64,000 bases of DNA, taken from the NCBI GenBank assembly GCA_031270605.1, contig JAISXG010000005.1:1-64000 (forward strand). The letters are read 5' to 3'. The translations under genes were made by a program, and so were the position numbers. The notes beneath the pieces were generated by a model. That model was not told the origin of the DNA and searched no databases. It saw nothing but the letters and a program-made list of their open reading frames with translations. This DNA comes from Oscillospiraceae bacterium (GTDB lineage Bacteria > Bacillota > Clostridia > Oscillospirales > Acutalibacteraceae). This document shows, in pieces, positions 50,625 to 59,656 of the stretch. Within the stretch, counting starts at the first letter, position 1. Each line of letters starts with the position of its first letter.

Positions 50625-51785
50625 TTAATATGTCCCGGACAAATCCGCGGCCTTTGCGGGCGCGGCTGCCGCTTTTTCTTTTGAGCCCGCAATTTTTTTG
50701 TTCAGCTCAGAAAGGAACAGCTCCTCGTCAAGCGGCAGGGTGACTGCCCTGTCAAGCCATGAGGAAAGGTGCGCCGCGTTTGAAATCGTCAGGCCGTTAA
50801 TACCCTCCTCGCCGTTTGCCACAAGCGTCTCGCCGCGCAGAATGTGCGCCGCGAACGCGTTCAGAACGCCCACATGCTGCGGGTTTTCGCCCTCATAGTC
50901 AACCTCCGCAAACTTGCCTTTGGCCTTGCCGAAGCCGTTGGGGGAGGTGGCGCAGAAGGTGGAGGTTTTTTCGTCAAGCTCATAAATTTGCAGGTTATCG
51001 TCCTCGCACACGATTTTTGCGCCGTCCAGCGTGATTTCAAGGCGGTTGGTGCCGGGGCAGTCGCCCGTCGTCGTCACAAACACGCCCGTGGCGCCGTTTT
51101 CATATTCGGCGTAAATCGTCACATCGTCCTCAACCTCAATGTCGTGCCATTTGCCCTCATGGCAGAACGCGCGCACCTTTGAGGGCATGCCGCAGATCCA
51201 CTGCCACAAATCAAGGTTGTGGGGGCACTGGTTGATCAGCACGCCGCCGCCCTCGCCCGCCCATGTGGCGCGCCAGCCGCCGGAGTTATAATAGGACTGT
51301 GTGCGGAACCAATCGGTGATGATCCAATTAAAACGGCGCATTTCACCGTAGACGCCGCTTTTCACCAGCTCACGGATTTTGATATAAAGCGGGTTTGTGC
51401 GCTGGTTATACATGATGGCGAACACCTTGTCTGACTTTGCGGCAAACTCGTTCATTTCACGCACCTGCTTTGTGAAAACGCCCGCGGGCTTTTCAATGAA
51501 CACATGCAGCCCCGCGCCGAGCGCTTCCATGGCGAGGGGCGGGTGGGCATAGTGGGGCGTGGCGATCAAAACGGCCTCGCACAGCCCGCTGCCTATCAGC
51601 TCGCTTGCGCTTGAGAAGGTTTTGATTTCCGGCATATCGTCCTCTATCCACTCAAGCCGTTCGGGGTTGATGTCCGCGACCGCTGTCAGCTCCAGCTCCG
51701 GCAGCTTGCCTTCATTAAAAAACCGAATGTGGCTTGCGCCCATGTTGCCCACGCCGATAATGCCGTATTTCACTTTCTTTTCCAT
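50625..51785 (-). CDS. Gfo/Idh/MocA-family oxidoreductase, second
   Basis: 386 residues. Nucleotide loop YGIIGVGNMGASHI, FIEKPAGVFTK (catalytic Lys motif) and GGGVLINQCPHNLDLWQ (conserved His). The last 20 residues (EKAAAAPAKAADLSGTY) are a low-complexity tail. Not close to the epimerase-operon dehydrogenase. GAGG before ATG 51785. It stands alone; the substrate cannot be named. Confidence 0.92.
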   Translation of the reverse strand: MEKKVKYGIIGVGNMGASHIRFFNEGKLPELELTAVADINPERLEWIEDDMPEIKTFSSASELIGSGLCEAVLIATPHYAHPPLAMEALGAGLHVFIEKPAGVFTKQVREMNEFAAKSDKVFAIMYNQRTNPLYIKIRELVKSGVYGEMRRFNWIITDWFRTQSYYNSGGWRATWAGEGGGVLINQCPHNLDLWQWICGMPSKVRAFCHEGKWHDIEVEDDVTIYAEYENGATGVFVTTTGDCPGTNRLEITLDGAKIVCEDDNLQIYELDEKTSTFCATSPNGFGKAKGKFAEVDYEGENPQHVGVLNAFAAHILRGETLVANGEEGINGLTISNAAHLSSWLDRAVTLPLDEELFLSELNKKIAGSKEKAAAAPAKAADLSGTY

Positions 51786-51888
51786 CTTAATTCCTCCATT
51801 GCTAAATATTGCCTGTTGTTTTTTATAGTATCACACAGGGCGAAAAAAGTCCATCCTGAAAACAAGACAGGCAGGCGCTTTGCAAAAA

Positions 51889-51915
51889 AAGAACCGGTGC
51901 GAAAACACCGGTTCA
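51889..51915 (-). terminator. Terminator after the dockerin-bearing protein gene
   Basis: GAACCGGTG / CACCGGTTC hairpin, 6-nt loop, followed on the minus strand by TTTTTTTGC. Confidence 0.8.
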
Positions 51916-51941
51916 AAATACTGTTGTGTTATGACTTGGGC

Positions 51942-52949
51942 TTAATAAGTAAAGTCAAACCATTCATAGGTGCTGTAAATGTTTTGCATCAGCCCCATTG
52001 AAGAACCATCGCCCAAATCCATGTTGATAAGCATGGAGATGTTGACATCGTGCCGCAAGCTTTCGATTTGCTTTGTTACGGGGTCATACTCAATGGTTGC
52101 CGTGCAGTTGAAGTGGCGGAAAGAGATCGTAACCGCAAAAGGCAACTCCTCAAACGGATTGCTGTCACCAAACATCATTTCCTCTGTCAAAGGGAGAAAG
52201 ATCGCACTTGTAAAGCTCTCGATCTGACCGTTTTCATCTTCGGGCAGCAGCTGGGGGTTGAGCTCGTCGTTCAAAACAAATTGGATTTTCTTGTTGCCGT
52301 CTGCAGTGGTGACAGAGGCGGATTTCAGCACCTCAGGCCCGATTCCCGCCGATAAGGCGCCTTCGCCGCGGTCAAACAGGGGAAATCTGCTCATGTCGGA
52401 GCCTTTCGCAACAACGGTTTTATCCTTCATGGCATCCTCCCTCGTTGTTGTCGGAAACTCCTCGGGAAAAAGGTCGTCAAGGTCCTCCGTCACTTCCCCG
52501 TCAAGCAAAACCTGCCTGTTCTCTTTATCAGAAGGCATGTTCATATAATAAATCGTAGAGAATCCGGGTTTGTCTGCCTTACCGTTGTTCATGATCTCAG
52601 CATAAAGATTCAGCGCTTCTGAAAACGCCTTTTCATCATAAGGGCGTTTCTCAAGGCTGGCGGAAACGCGCAGAATCTTCCTGGCGTCAGCGGCCGTAAC
52701 CTCTGCGTCACCGTCATAATTCGCGGCGAGCTTCATGAACCCGGTCACGTTCTTCTCAATGCGGGCAGACATTCTCAGGGCGGTTCGCGCGTCGCTCGCC
52801 GTGATTTTGCCGTTGCCGTCAACGTCGCCGAGGTGATAGGGGTATAAAAAAGTCTTTTCTTCTGCCGCAGCGGCGGGAATATTTGCGCACAGGGCAATAA
52901 GAACCAAAGAAAGCGTGAATACTAAAGCGGAACGGAATTTTTTTCGCAT
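51942..52949 (-). CDS. Exported protein with N-terminal dockerin domain
   Basis: 335 residues. Signal peptide (about 1-28, ending AAAAE), then directly a dockerin: two calcium-loop repeats, GDVDGNGKITASDARTALRM and NYDGDAEVTAADARKILRVS. The remaining 220 residues are a mixed domain of unknown family. A dockerin at the N-terminus just after the signal is less usual than at the C-terminus. It may attach to the same class of cohesin as the B12-operon protein at 15997. ATG 52949 chosen; an upstream ATG (52958) is possible. Confidence 0.8.
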   Translation of the reverse strand: MRKKFRSALVFTLSLVLIALCANIPAAAAEEKTFLYPYHLGDVDGNGKITASDARTALRMSARIEKNVTGFMKLAANYDGDAEVTAADARKILRVSASLEKRPYDEKAFSEALNLYAEIMNNGKADKPGFSTIYYMNMPSDKENRQVLLDGEVTEDLDDLFPEEFPTTTREDAMKDKTVVAKGSDMSRFPLFDRGEGALSAGIGPEVLKSASVTTADGNKKIQFVLNDELNPQLLPEDENGQIESFTSAIFLPLTEEMMFGDSNPFEELPFAVTISFRHFNCTATIEYDPVTKQIESLRHDVNISMLINMDLGDGSSMGLMQNIYSTYEWFDFTY

Positions 52950-53106
52950 CTCCAACATCCTTTCAACATCCAAAGCACGTCCATAAAACAGCGGTGCATC
53001 ACGGCCGCGCAAAGAGCTGTTTTGTTTTTACAATATCACTTTTTCGCAATTTTGTCAAGGTGAGCAAGCAGAGAATCTCTGGCAACGCCTTGCAGCTGCC
53101 CTTAGG

Positions 53107-53134
53107 TTGCATTTTTTGTAAAATATAGTATACT
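53107..53134 (+). promoter_or_regulatory. Promoter of glycogen phosphorylase gene
   Basis: TTGCAT (53107-53112), 16 bp, TATACT (53129-53134); leader about 50 nt. Confidence 0.55.
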
Positions 53135-53191
53135 ATGTATAATATCACTTTCAGAAAGGGATATTTTTGTGAAGACATTTGGAGGTTTTGT

Positions 53192-55609
53192 ATGAATTAT
53201 GCTTTAAATAAAGACCAGGCAAACGAGCTGCTTGAGAACAAGCTCTCGCATTTTTTCGGCGTCACACCCGAAAGTGCGACCTATGAGCATTATTACCGCA
53301 GCATCGCCATGATCCTGCGCGACATGATGGTTGCCGGCCGCGCGGAATTCAAGCAAAAGGGCCTTGAACGGCAGTCAAAAAGAATCAATTACCTCTCCAT
53401 GGAGTTTTTGATGGGGCGGTCTTTGAAAAACAATCTTTATAATTTAAATTTGCAGACGGTGTTTGAATCTTTGCTGACCGATTTGGGCATTTCGCTTGAG
53501 CGGCTCTATGACTGCGAGCCGGACGCGGGCCTCGGCAACGGCGGCTTGGGGCGGCTTGCGGCCTGTTATCTCGACAGCCTCGCGACGCAGGGCTATGTGG
53601 CGCGGGGGTATTCGATTCTGTATGAATACGGCATCTTCAAGCAAAAAATCGTGGACGGCTGGCAGACGGAGCTGCCCGATTTCTGGCTGCCGGGCGGCGA
53701 CGTCTGGCTTGTGCCGCGCGAGGAAAGCGCCGTGGATGTGCGTTTTGAGGGGCATGTGGAGGACACATGGGATGAGCATTACCACCATGTTGAATTGGCG
53801 GACGCGACGCCCATCCGCGCGATCCCCTATGACATGTTTGTTTCGGGCAAAGACGGCGGGGGCATCAGCGTGCTGCGGCTTTGGAGCGCCTCCGCCCCGG
53901 GGCTTGACATGGCGCTGTTCAATCAGGGCGACTATCTGAGAGCCATGGAGCGCAGCGCGATGGCGGAGGCGATCAGCAAGGTGCTTTATCCGGCGGACAA
54001 TCACCCCGAGGGCAAGAGCCTGCGTTTAAAACAGCAGTATTTTCTTGTGTCCGCATCGGTGCAGGATATTGTGCGTTCACACCTGAGCACCCACGGCACA
54101 CTTGAAAATTTCGCCGAGGCCACAGCCATTCACATCAACGACACCCACCCCACTCTGGCTATTCCCGAGCTGATGCGCATTTTGCTGGACGAATGCGGCT
54201 ACGGCTGGGACGACGCGTGGAGCGTGGTGACAAAAACTGTGGCCTACACCAACCACACCGTCATGAAAGAGGCGCTCGAATGCTGGGACACCGCGCTCAT
54301 GGAGCGGCTGCTGCCCCGGATTTTTCAGATCATCCGCGAAATTGACAACCGCGCGCGGAGCGCCGCGTGGGAGGCCACGCACGACGCGGATTATGTGGAG
54401 CGCACGGCTGTGATTTCCAATCACATTGTGCGCATGGCGAACCTCTGCGTGACCGCTTCGCACAGCGTCAACGGCGTATCTTCTTTGCACAGCCAGATTT
54501 TAAAAGATACCGTGTTCCATGATTTCTACCGTCTGACCCCCGAAAAATTTAAGAACGTGACGAACGGCATTGCCCACCGCCGCTGGATAGGCCAGGCAAA
54601 CCCCGCCCTGACGGCGTTTCTCACCGGGCTCATCGGCGACAAATTCCTTTATGACGCAGATGCGTTGGAAAAACTGAAAAAATATGCGAACGACCAGAGT
54701 GTTTTGCAGGAGCTGATGCGCATCAAGCTGCAAAACAAAGAGCGGCTGGCGCAGCACATTGAAAAAGCCACGGGCACAAGGCTTGACCCGCATTCGATTT
54801 TTGACGTTCAGGTCAAGCGCCTGCATGAATATAAGCGGCAGCACCTTAACGCGCTGAACATTTTAACGCAGTATTTAAAAATCAAAGAAAACCCGGGCAC
54901 ATTCCACACCCCGCACACCTATATTTTCGGCGCGAAGGCCGCGCCCGGTTATTTTGTGGCAAAAAAAATCATCAGTTTCATCATCGCCCTTTCCGAGCTG
55001 ATCAACAATGACCCCGACGTGAACAAATACCTCAAGGTGTTTTATTATGAGGATTATAATGTGACGGCGGCCGAGCTGCTGATGCCCGCCGCGGACATCA
55101 GCGAGCAAATCTCCCTTGCGGGCACGGAGGCTTCGGGCACGGGCAACATGAAGCTCATGCTGAACGGCGCAATTACCCTCGGCACCATGGACGGCGCAAA
55201 TGTGGAAATTTTTGAAGCCGTGGGCAAAGAAAACATCCTCATTTTCGGCATGAACACCGAAGAGGTCAGCCAGCTTTGCCATGAGGGCTATGTGCCGAAG
55301 AATTATGTGCAGAATAACCCCGAGCTGCGCAAAACCATTGATTTCATTGATCGGCAGGGGGTCCTCGGCAGGAATTTTTCAGAGATCAGCGGCACGATCG
55401 TGCATCATGACCCCTATATGGTGCTCGCCGACTTTGCCGATTACCGCAAGGCTCAGCTTTTGGCCGAAAAACTGTTTGGCGACCGCACGACGTGGGCGAA
55501 AATGTCTTTGATGAACACGGCCGGAGCGGGCCGCTTTGCCGCTGACCGCGCAATCAATGATTATGCGCGCGACATCTGGCACACAAAATCCGTGTTTGAA
55601 AAAGAATAG
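53192..55609 (+). CDS. glgP: Glycogen/maltodextrin phosphorylase
   Basis: 805 residues, full length for the family. Releases glucose-1-phosphate from alpha-1,4-glucans with PLP as cofactor. Motifs: YLSMEFLMGRSLKNNL, DAGLGNGGLGRLAACYLDS, IHINDTHPTLAIPELMR and the PLP-lysine block EASGTGNMKLMLNGAITLGT (Lys in NMK). ATG 53192 follows TGGAGG by 7 bases; the longer frame upstream is not conserved. No other glycogen gene is adjacent. Confidence 0.97.
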   Translation: MNYALNKDQANELLENKLSHFFGVTPESATYEHYYRSIAMILRDMMVAGRAEFKQKGLERQSKRINYLSMEFLMGRSLKNNLYNLNLQTVFESLLTDLGISLERLYDCEPDAGLGNGGLGRLAACYLDSLATQGYVARGYSILYEYGIFKQKIVDGWQTELPDFWLPGGDVWLVPREESAVDVRFEGHVEDTWDEHYHHVELADATPIRAIPYDMFVSGKDGGGISVLRLWSASAPGLDMALFNQGDYLRAMERSAMAEAISKVLYPADNHPEGKSLRLKQQYFLVSASVQDIVRSHLSTHGTLENFAEATAIHINDTHPTLAIPELMRILLDECGYGWDDAWSVVTKTVAYTNHTVMKEALECWDTALMERLLPRIFQIIREIDNRARSAAWEATHDADYVERTAVISNHIVRMANLCVTASHSVNGVSSLHSQILKDTVFHDFYRLTPEKFKNVTNGIAHRRWIGQANPALTAFLTGLIGDKFLYDADALEKLKKYANDQSVLQELMRIKLQNKERLAQHIEKATGTRLDPHSIFDVQVKRLHEYKRQHLNALNILTQYLKIKENPGTFHTPHTYIFGAKAAPGYFVAKKIISFIIALSELINNDPDVNKYLKVFYYEDYNVTAAELLMPAADISEQISLAGTEASGTGNMKLMLNGAITLGTMDGANVEIFEAVGKENILIFGMNTEEVSQLCHEGYVPKNYVQNNPELRKTIDFIDRQGVLGRNFSEISGTIVHHDPYMVLADFADYRKAQLLAEKLFGDRTTWAKMSLMNTAGAGRFAADRAINDYARDIWHTKSVFEKE

Positions 55610-55689
55610 CGCAACAACAAAGCCGCAGAAGGCCGCACGGTCTTTTGCGGTTTTGTCAAGGCTGTGGCACTTTTGACACAAAGAAGCTA

Positions 55690-55718
55690 TTGACGGTTTT
55701 TATAAAGTAGGATAAAAT
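55690..55718 (+). promoter_or_regulatory. Promoter of the zinc-type ABC operon
   Basis: TTGACG (55690-55695), 17 bp, TAAAAT (55713-55718). No convincing Zur palindrome was found around it. Confidence 0.7.
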
Positions 55719-55793
55719 AAGTATTGCAAAAAAATAAAAATCATGGTGCGTTCCCCGTTTTTGAGAAAGGCTCCGGTTTGGGTGGTTATGAAA

Positions 55794-56726
55794 ATGTTTC
55801 GCAAATTTGCTTGTTGTTTCGTCGTGCTTACGCTGCTGCTTTCCGCCGGCTGCGTCAGGCAGCCGCGGGAGGAGGAAGATGCGACCTATCACATTGTCGC
55901 CTCCTTTTATCCTGTTTATATTTTCACGTTGAATCTGATTGAAAACGTGCAGGGGGTTTCGCTTTCGAATATGACGGACGGCACGGGCGGCTGCCTGCAC
56001 GACTACCAGCTCACAACAAAAGACATGCGCCTGCTCGCAGGGGCGGACATGCTGGTGATCAACGGCGCGGGCATGGAAAAATTCATTGACAAGGCCGTTG
56101 GCGGCGCGAAAGACTTGACGGTGGTGGATTCCTCGGCGGGTGTGACGATCCTTGAAGAGGCGGAGGATGCCCACGAGGATGAAGAAGAGGCGCAAGCGGG
56201 TGAGCATTCGCATGAAGCGGCGGCGCACATCTGGCTTTCCGTGCCGAACGCCGTCAGGCAGGTCGACAATATTTATCAAGCCCTGAGGGAGGCGTTGCCC
56301 GCGCAGGCTGAAACGCTCAGCGCAAACCGTGACGCTTATGCGGCGAGGCTGAATGCGCTTGACGCCGAATTGAAGGCGGACGCGGCGGCGCTCACTGAGC
56401 CGATCGTCACCTTCCACAGCGCCTATGCATATTTTTCACAGGAATACGGCTTGCCGGTGCTCGCGAGCATCGAAACAGAAGAGGGTGCGGAGCCTTCGGC
56501 AAAAGAGCTGGCCGGGCTGAAAGAAATCATGCGGCGGGAGCAGGTGGGCTCTTTGTTTGTGGAGCCTGAATACGCGGGCACCTCCGCAGGTGTTCTCGCA
56601 ACTGAAACAGGGGCAAAGATATATACGCTCAACCCGATTACGAGCGGTGAAAACATAAAAACAGCCTATGAAGACCTGATGCGCAATAATATGCGCACAC
56701 TCCTCGACGCGGAAGGACGGTCATAA
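55794..56726 (+). CDS. Metal ABC transporter substrate-binding lipoprotein (ZnuA/AdcA type)
   Basis: 310 residues. Lipobox LLSAGC anchors it outside the membrane. Cluster A-1 metal-binding protein pattern: ASFYPVYIFTLNL, GCLHDYQLT (first His), AAHIWLSVPN (second His), TFHSAYAYFSQEYGL (third His) and EPEYAGTSAGVLA (acidic ligand). A His/Glu-rich loop (EDAHEDEEEAQ, GEHSHEAAAH) is diagnostic of zinc rather than manganese binders. Upstream ATGs are possible; 55794 fits the ribosome-binding-site spacing. First of three genes. Confidence 0.9.
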   Translation: MFRKFACCFVVLTLLLSAGCVRQPREEEDATYHIVASFYPVYIFTLNLIENVQGVSLSNMTDGTGGCLHDYQLTTKDMRLLAGADMLVINGAGMEKFIDKAVGGAKDLTVVDSSAGVTILEEAEDAHEDEEEAQAGEHSHEAAAHIWLSVPNAVRQVDNIYQALREALPAQAETLSANRDAYAARLNALDAELKADAAALTEPIVTFHSAYAYFSQEYGLPVLASIETEEGAEPSAKELAGLKEIMRREQVGSLFVEPEYAGTSAGVLATETGAKIYTLNPITSGENIKTAYEDLMRNNMRTLLDAEGRS

Positions 56727-56728
56727 TA

Positions 56729-57469
56729 ATGGCAAAAAAAGACAGCGGCGGCCTGTGCAATGTGAACATCAAAAATTTGTCTGTGCGCAAGGGCGGGGAC
56801 GTGTTGCTTGACAACATTAACATTTCTTTCAATTGCGGGGAGCTGACCGCACTCATAGGCGCGAACGGCGCAGGCAAGACCACGCTGCTGCGCGCGGTGC
56901 TGGGTGAAATTCGCCATGACGGCGAGATTCTGCATGAAGACCACGTGGGCAAAAACATTGAAAAAGTCACCGTGGGCTATGTGCCGCAGCACCTGGAGTT
57001 TGACCGCGGCTCACCCGTGAGCGTTTATGACTTTCTCGCACTCGGCAGAACGAAAAAGCCCACCTGTTTTTTTAGCAGCAAAAAGGGGCCGCTGAAAACG
57101 GACATTGACGCCGCGCTGCAGGCTGTGGGCGGCGAACACATTGCGAACAGGCGCATCGGCGAGCTTTCGGGCGGCGAGCTGCAGCGGGTGCTGCTCGCGC
57201 AGGCGCTTTATCCGATGCCCGAGCTGATGGTGCTGGACGAGCCCGTTTCGGGTGTGGACTATGCGGCCACCGAGCAGTTTTACAAAATGATTGCCAAGCT
57301 GCGCAGTGAAAACCACATTGCCATCGCCATGGTGTCGCACGACCTTGAGCTTGTGCGACGGTATGCGGACAAGGTCATTCTGCTCAACAAGCAGGTGCTC
57401 ACCCAGGGCACGCCCGAGGAGGTCTATAATACTGAGGCGTTCCGCAAGATTTTTTATCAAAACGCGTGA
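56729..57469 (+). CDS. Metal ABC transporter ATP-binding protein
   Basis: 246 residues: Walker A GANGAGKTTLLRA, signature LSGGELQRVLLAQAL, Walker B LMVLDEPVSGVD, and the H-loop MVSHDLELV. It powers import by the adjacent lipoprotein and permease. It begins 3 bases after the lipoprotein stop. ZnuC type by context. Confidence 0.92.
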   Translation: MAKKDSGGLCNVNIKNLSVRKGGDVLLDNINISFNCGELTALIGANGAGKTTLLRAVLGEIRHDGEILHEDHVGKNIEKVTVGYVPQHLEFDRGSPVSVYDFLALGRTKKPTCFFSSKKGPLKTDIDAALQAVGGEHIANRRIGELSGGELQRVLLAQALYPMPELMVLDEPVSGVDYAATEQFYKMIAKLRSENHIAIAMVSHDLELVRRYADKVILLNKQVLTQGTPEEVYNTEAFRKIFYQNA

Positions 57470-57493
57470 CACGGCGAACCGGAAAGGATTTTT

Positions 57494-58327
57494 ATGGAAG
57501 CTGTTTATGCCGTGCTTGAAAAACTGATTCCGTTTTCGTTTATCGAGCATGATTTTATGAAAAACGCATTGATTGCAGTGGTGCTGATCGCGCCGCTGTT
57601 CGGCGTTTTGGGCACGATGGCGGTCAACAACAGCATGGCCTTTTTTTCAGACGCGCTCGGCCACTCGGCGCTCACGGGCATTGCGCTCGGCGTGTTGTTT
57701 GGGTTGAAAAACCAGCTGGTTTCCATGCTGGCGTTCGGTGTTTTGCTGTCGCTGTTCATCACAAAGGTCAAGCGCGCCAAAACCGCCTCGGCGGACACGA
57801 TCATCGGCGTTTTTTCCTCCGCCGCGGTGGCGCTGGGGTTGTTTATTCTTTCTGTCGGCGGCGGATTCAACCGCTATTCACAGTATTTGATCGGCGACAT
57901 TCTGAGCATTACGCCCCTTGAAATCGTGATGCTGGCCGTTGTGTTTGTGGTTGTGTTTGTTGTTTGGGCATTGATCTGGAACAAGCTGCTGCTTGTCAGC
58001 ATCAACACAGACCTCGCGGCAAGCCGCGGTGTTCGCGTGGCGCTTGTTGAAAATGTGTTTGTCGTGCTGGTCGCGGTTGTTGTGATGCTTTCTATTAAAT
58101 GGATCGGATTGTTGCTGATCAACTCTTTGCTGATCCTTCCGGCCGCCGCTTCGCGCAACATTGCCAAAAACACAAAACAATATCTTGCCTGCTCGGTGCT
58201 GCTCGCGCTGTTTTCGTGCGTTGCGGGCCTGGTGTTATCCTATTATGTAAACGCCTCCGCCGGCTCCACCATCGTGCTGGTTTGTGCGGGCGTGTTCTTT
58301 GCCACTTATTTTTTCAGAAAAAAGTGA
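57494..58327 (+). CDS. Metal ABC transporter permease (ABC-3 family)
   Basis: 277 residues with about eight hydrophobic helices, e.g. AVNNSMAFFSDALGHSALTG (conserved ABC-3 motif), SADTIIGVFSSAAVALGLF and LLLINSLLILPAAASRNIAK. Completes a ZnuABC-like importer. ATG 57494 has GGAAAGGA upstream. The operon ends here; no regulator is attached. Confidence 0.92.
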   Translation: MEAVYAVLEKLIPFSFIEHDFMKNALIAVVLIAPLFGVLGTMAVNNSMAFFSDALGHSALTGIALGVLFGLKNQLVSMLAFGVLLSLFITKVKRAKTASADTIIGVFSSAAVALGLFILSVGGGFNRYSQYLIGDILSITPLEIVMLAVVFVVVFVVWALIWNKLLLVSINTDLAASRGVRVALVENVFVVLVAVVVMLSIKWIGLLLINSLLILPAAASRNIAKNTKQYLACSVLLALFSCVAGLVLSYYVNASAGSTIVLVCAGVFFATYFFRKK

Positions 58328-58602
58328 GGCTTTCTGTGAAAAGGCGTGCAAAAGCCGGAAAATGCCTGCGCTGTTCTTTTTGACGTGTTTGTAAATACTG
58401 TCGAATTTTTGAATCAATGCTTGACTTTTGCGGATTGTTTCATATATAATTAAAATGAATCTAATTGTAATTCGTTTGGGGCAAAACAGAAGAGGGCGTC
58501 GTCTTTTTAGCGGCCGTCGGCGGCAGAAGCGATGCTTTTTGGAAAAAGATTTTGTGTTTTTTTGGAGCACAGGGTCTGCACAGAAAGGAAATGAAAAATA
58601 CA

Positions 58603-59427
58603 ATGAAAAAAACAGTATCTGTATTGTTGGCGCTTGTGGTTCTTTTTGCGCTTCCGTTTTCACTTTCCGCTTCGGCAAGCGAAACGTTCGCGCTCACGCT
58701 GACTCTGCCCGAGGGCAGAACGGCAGAAGACCTTTGGCTGATTTATGACGAAGAGGCGTTCCCGGATTTGAGCGCCATTCCCGTCGGTCAGGTGTTTGTG
58801 TTTGAGCTTGGGCTGCACGAAAAATATGACCCTTATTTCACAACTCTGTTTGCCAACGGCGTTGTTCTTACACCGCAGCCCGACGGTAAATATACCATTT
58901 TGATGGACCGTAACATTGAAATCACCTGCCCGCTGAGCGGCGGCCTGAATTTTCGTTTAAAGACATTTGCCGTGTCGAACCCCAGCGGCGACGGCTATCG
59001 CGTTCGTCCTGAGGCGGCGCTCGGTTTCCAGAACTACAGAGTCGAATGGGGCGGCGACTATGTGTTCCGCGTAATTCTTCTTGATGATTACAAGGGCGCG
59101 TATGTTGACGGCGACTATGAAAACAGCAGGATTTCTGTTTCTGTTTATTACTATGTGACGGTGAACGGCGAGCAGGAGGAAGTTGAGATTCTGGCCGGCG
59201 AAGAGGGCCTTGAATTTTTGGGAACAGACACAGACGGCAGCCCGCTGTTCAGGGTTTCTAACATAAAAAATGATATGTATGTAAGAGTGGGCATGATGAT
59301 GTCTGACAGCATGACGAACATTATAAAATGGATGAAAGACATCCTGCGTCTTCTCATGAACCTGTTCACCGGCGGCGGCAGCCTGAGCGACATCATCGGC
59401 GGTCTTGGCGGCCTTATGGGCAACTGA
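58603..59427 (+). CDS. Secreted protein of unknown function
   Basis: 274 residues. Clear signal peptide (MKKTVSVLLALVVLFALPFS, cleavage after SAS). The mature part is beta-rich with repeated Tyr/Asp-Gly turns (GGDYVFRVILLDDYKGAYVD, DGDYENSRISVSVYYYVTV). The last 35 residues hold an amphipathic helix (TNIIKWMKDILRLLMNLF) and a Gly-rich end, which could sit in the membrane. Start ambiguous between 58591 and 58603. No family recognised. Followed by a terminator. Confidence 0.7.
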   Translation: MKKTVSVLLALVVLFALPFSLSASASETFALTLTLPEGRTAEDLWLIYDEEAFPDLSAIPVGQVFVFELGLHEKYDPYFTTLFANGVVLTPQPDGKYTILMDRNIEITCPLSGGLNFRLKTFAVSNPSGDGYRVRPEAALGFQNYRVEWGGDYVFRVILLDDYKGAYVDGDYENSRISVSVYYYVTVNGEQEEVEILAGEEGLEFLGTDTDGSPLFRVSNIKNDMYVRVGMMMSDSMTNIIKWMKDILRLLMNLFTGGGSLSDIIGGLGGLMGN

Positions 59428-59468
59428 TTGTGTTTAGATTTCTAAAATTGTTGTTGATTTAAATGGCT

Positions 59469-59520
59469 TTGGGGCTGAATTGCAAAATTATACGCAACAT
59501 AATTTTGCAGCAGCCCCTTT
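59469..59520 (+). terminator. Terminator after secreted protein gene
   Basis: Long stem GGGGCTG..TTGCAAAATTA / TAATTTTGCA..AGCCCC with a short loop, then TTTGTTTTGTTTT. Confidence 0.85.
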
Positions 59521-59540
59521 GTTTTGTTTTAATATTAGCG

Positions 59541-59637
59541 AGTGTTTATACGAGATGGATTTAGCCGGATTTTTTTGTCCGGCACCGCCGGGCGGAAAAA
59601 GACGCAAAATCCGCGCAAACAGCTCTCGTGTCAACAC
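59541..59637. repeat. Inverted-repeat element upstream of DUF2804 gene
   Basis: Ends AGTGTTTATACGAGA and TCTCGTGTCAACACT pair with two mismatches; a nested GGATTT..AAATCC and a CCGGA..TCCGG hairpin lie inside. It ends 20 bp before the GTG start. Non-coding; a transposable-element-like or regulatory hairpin. Confidence 0.55.
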
Positions 59638-59656
59638 TCTCTAGGGGGGAACAATC

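Noticed and set aside
55610-55793. Zur box at the zinc-type ABC operon
   Set aside because: A promoter is clear but no palindrome resembling a Zur or Fur box is visible nearby.
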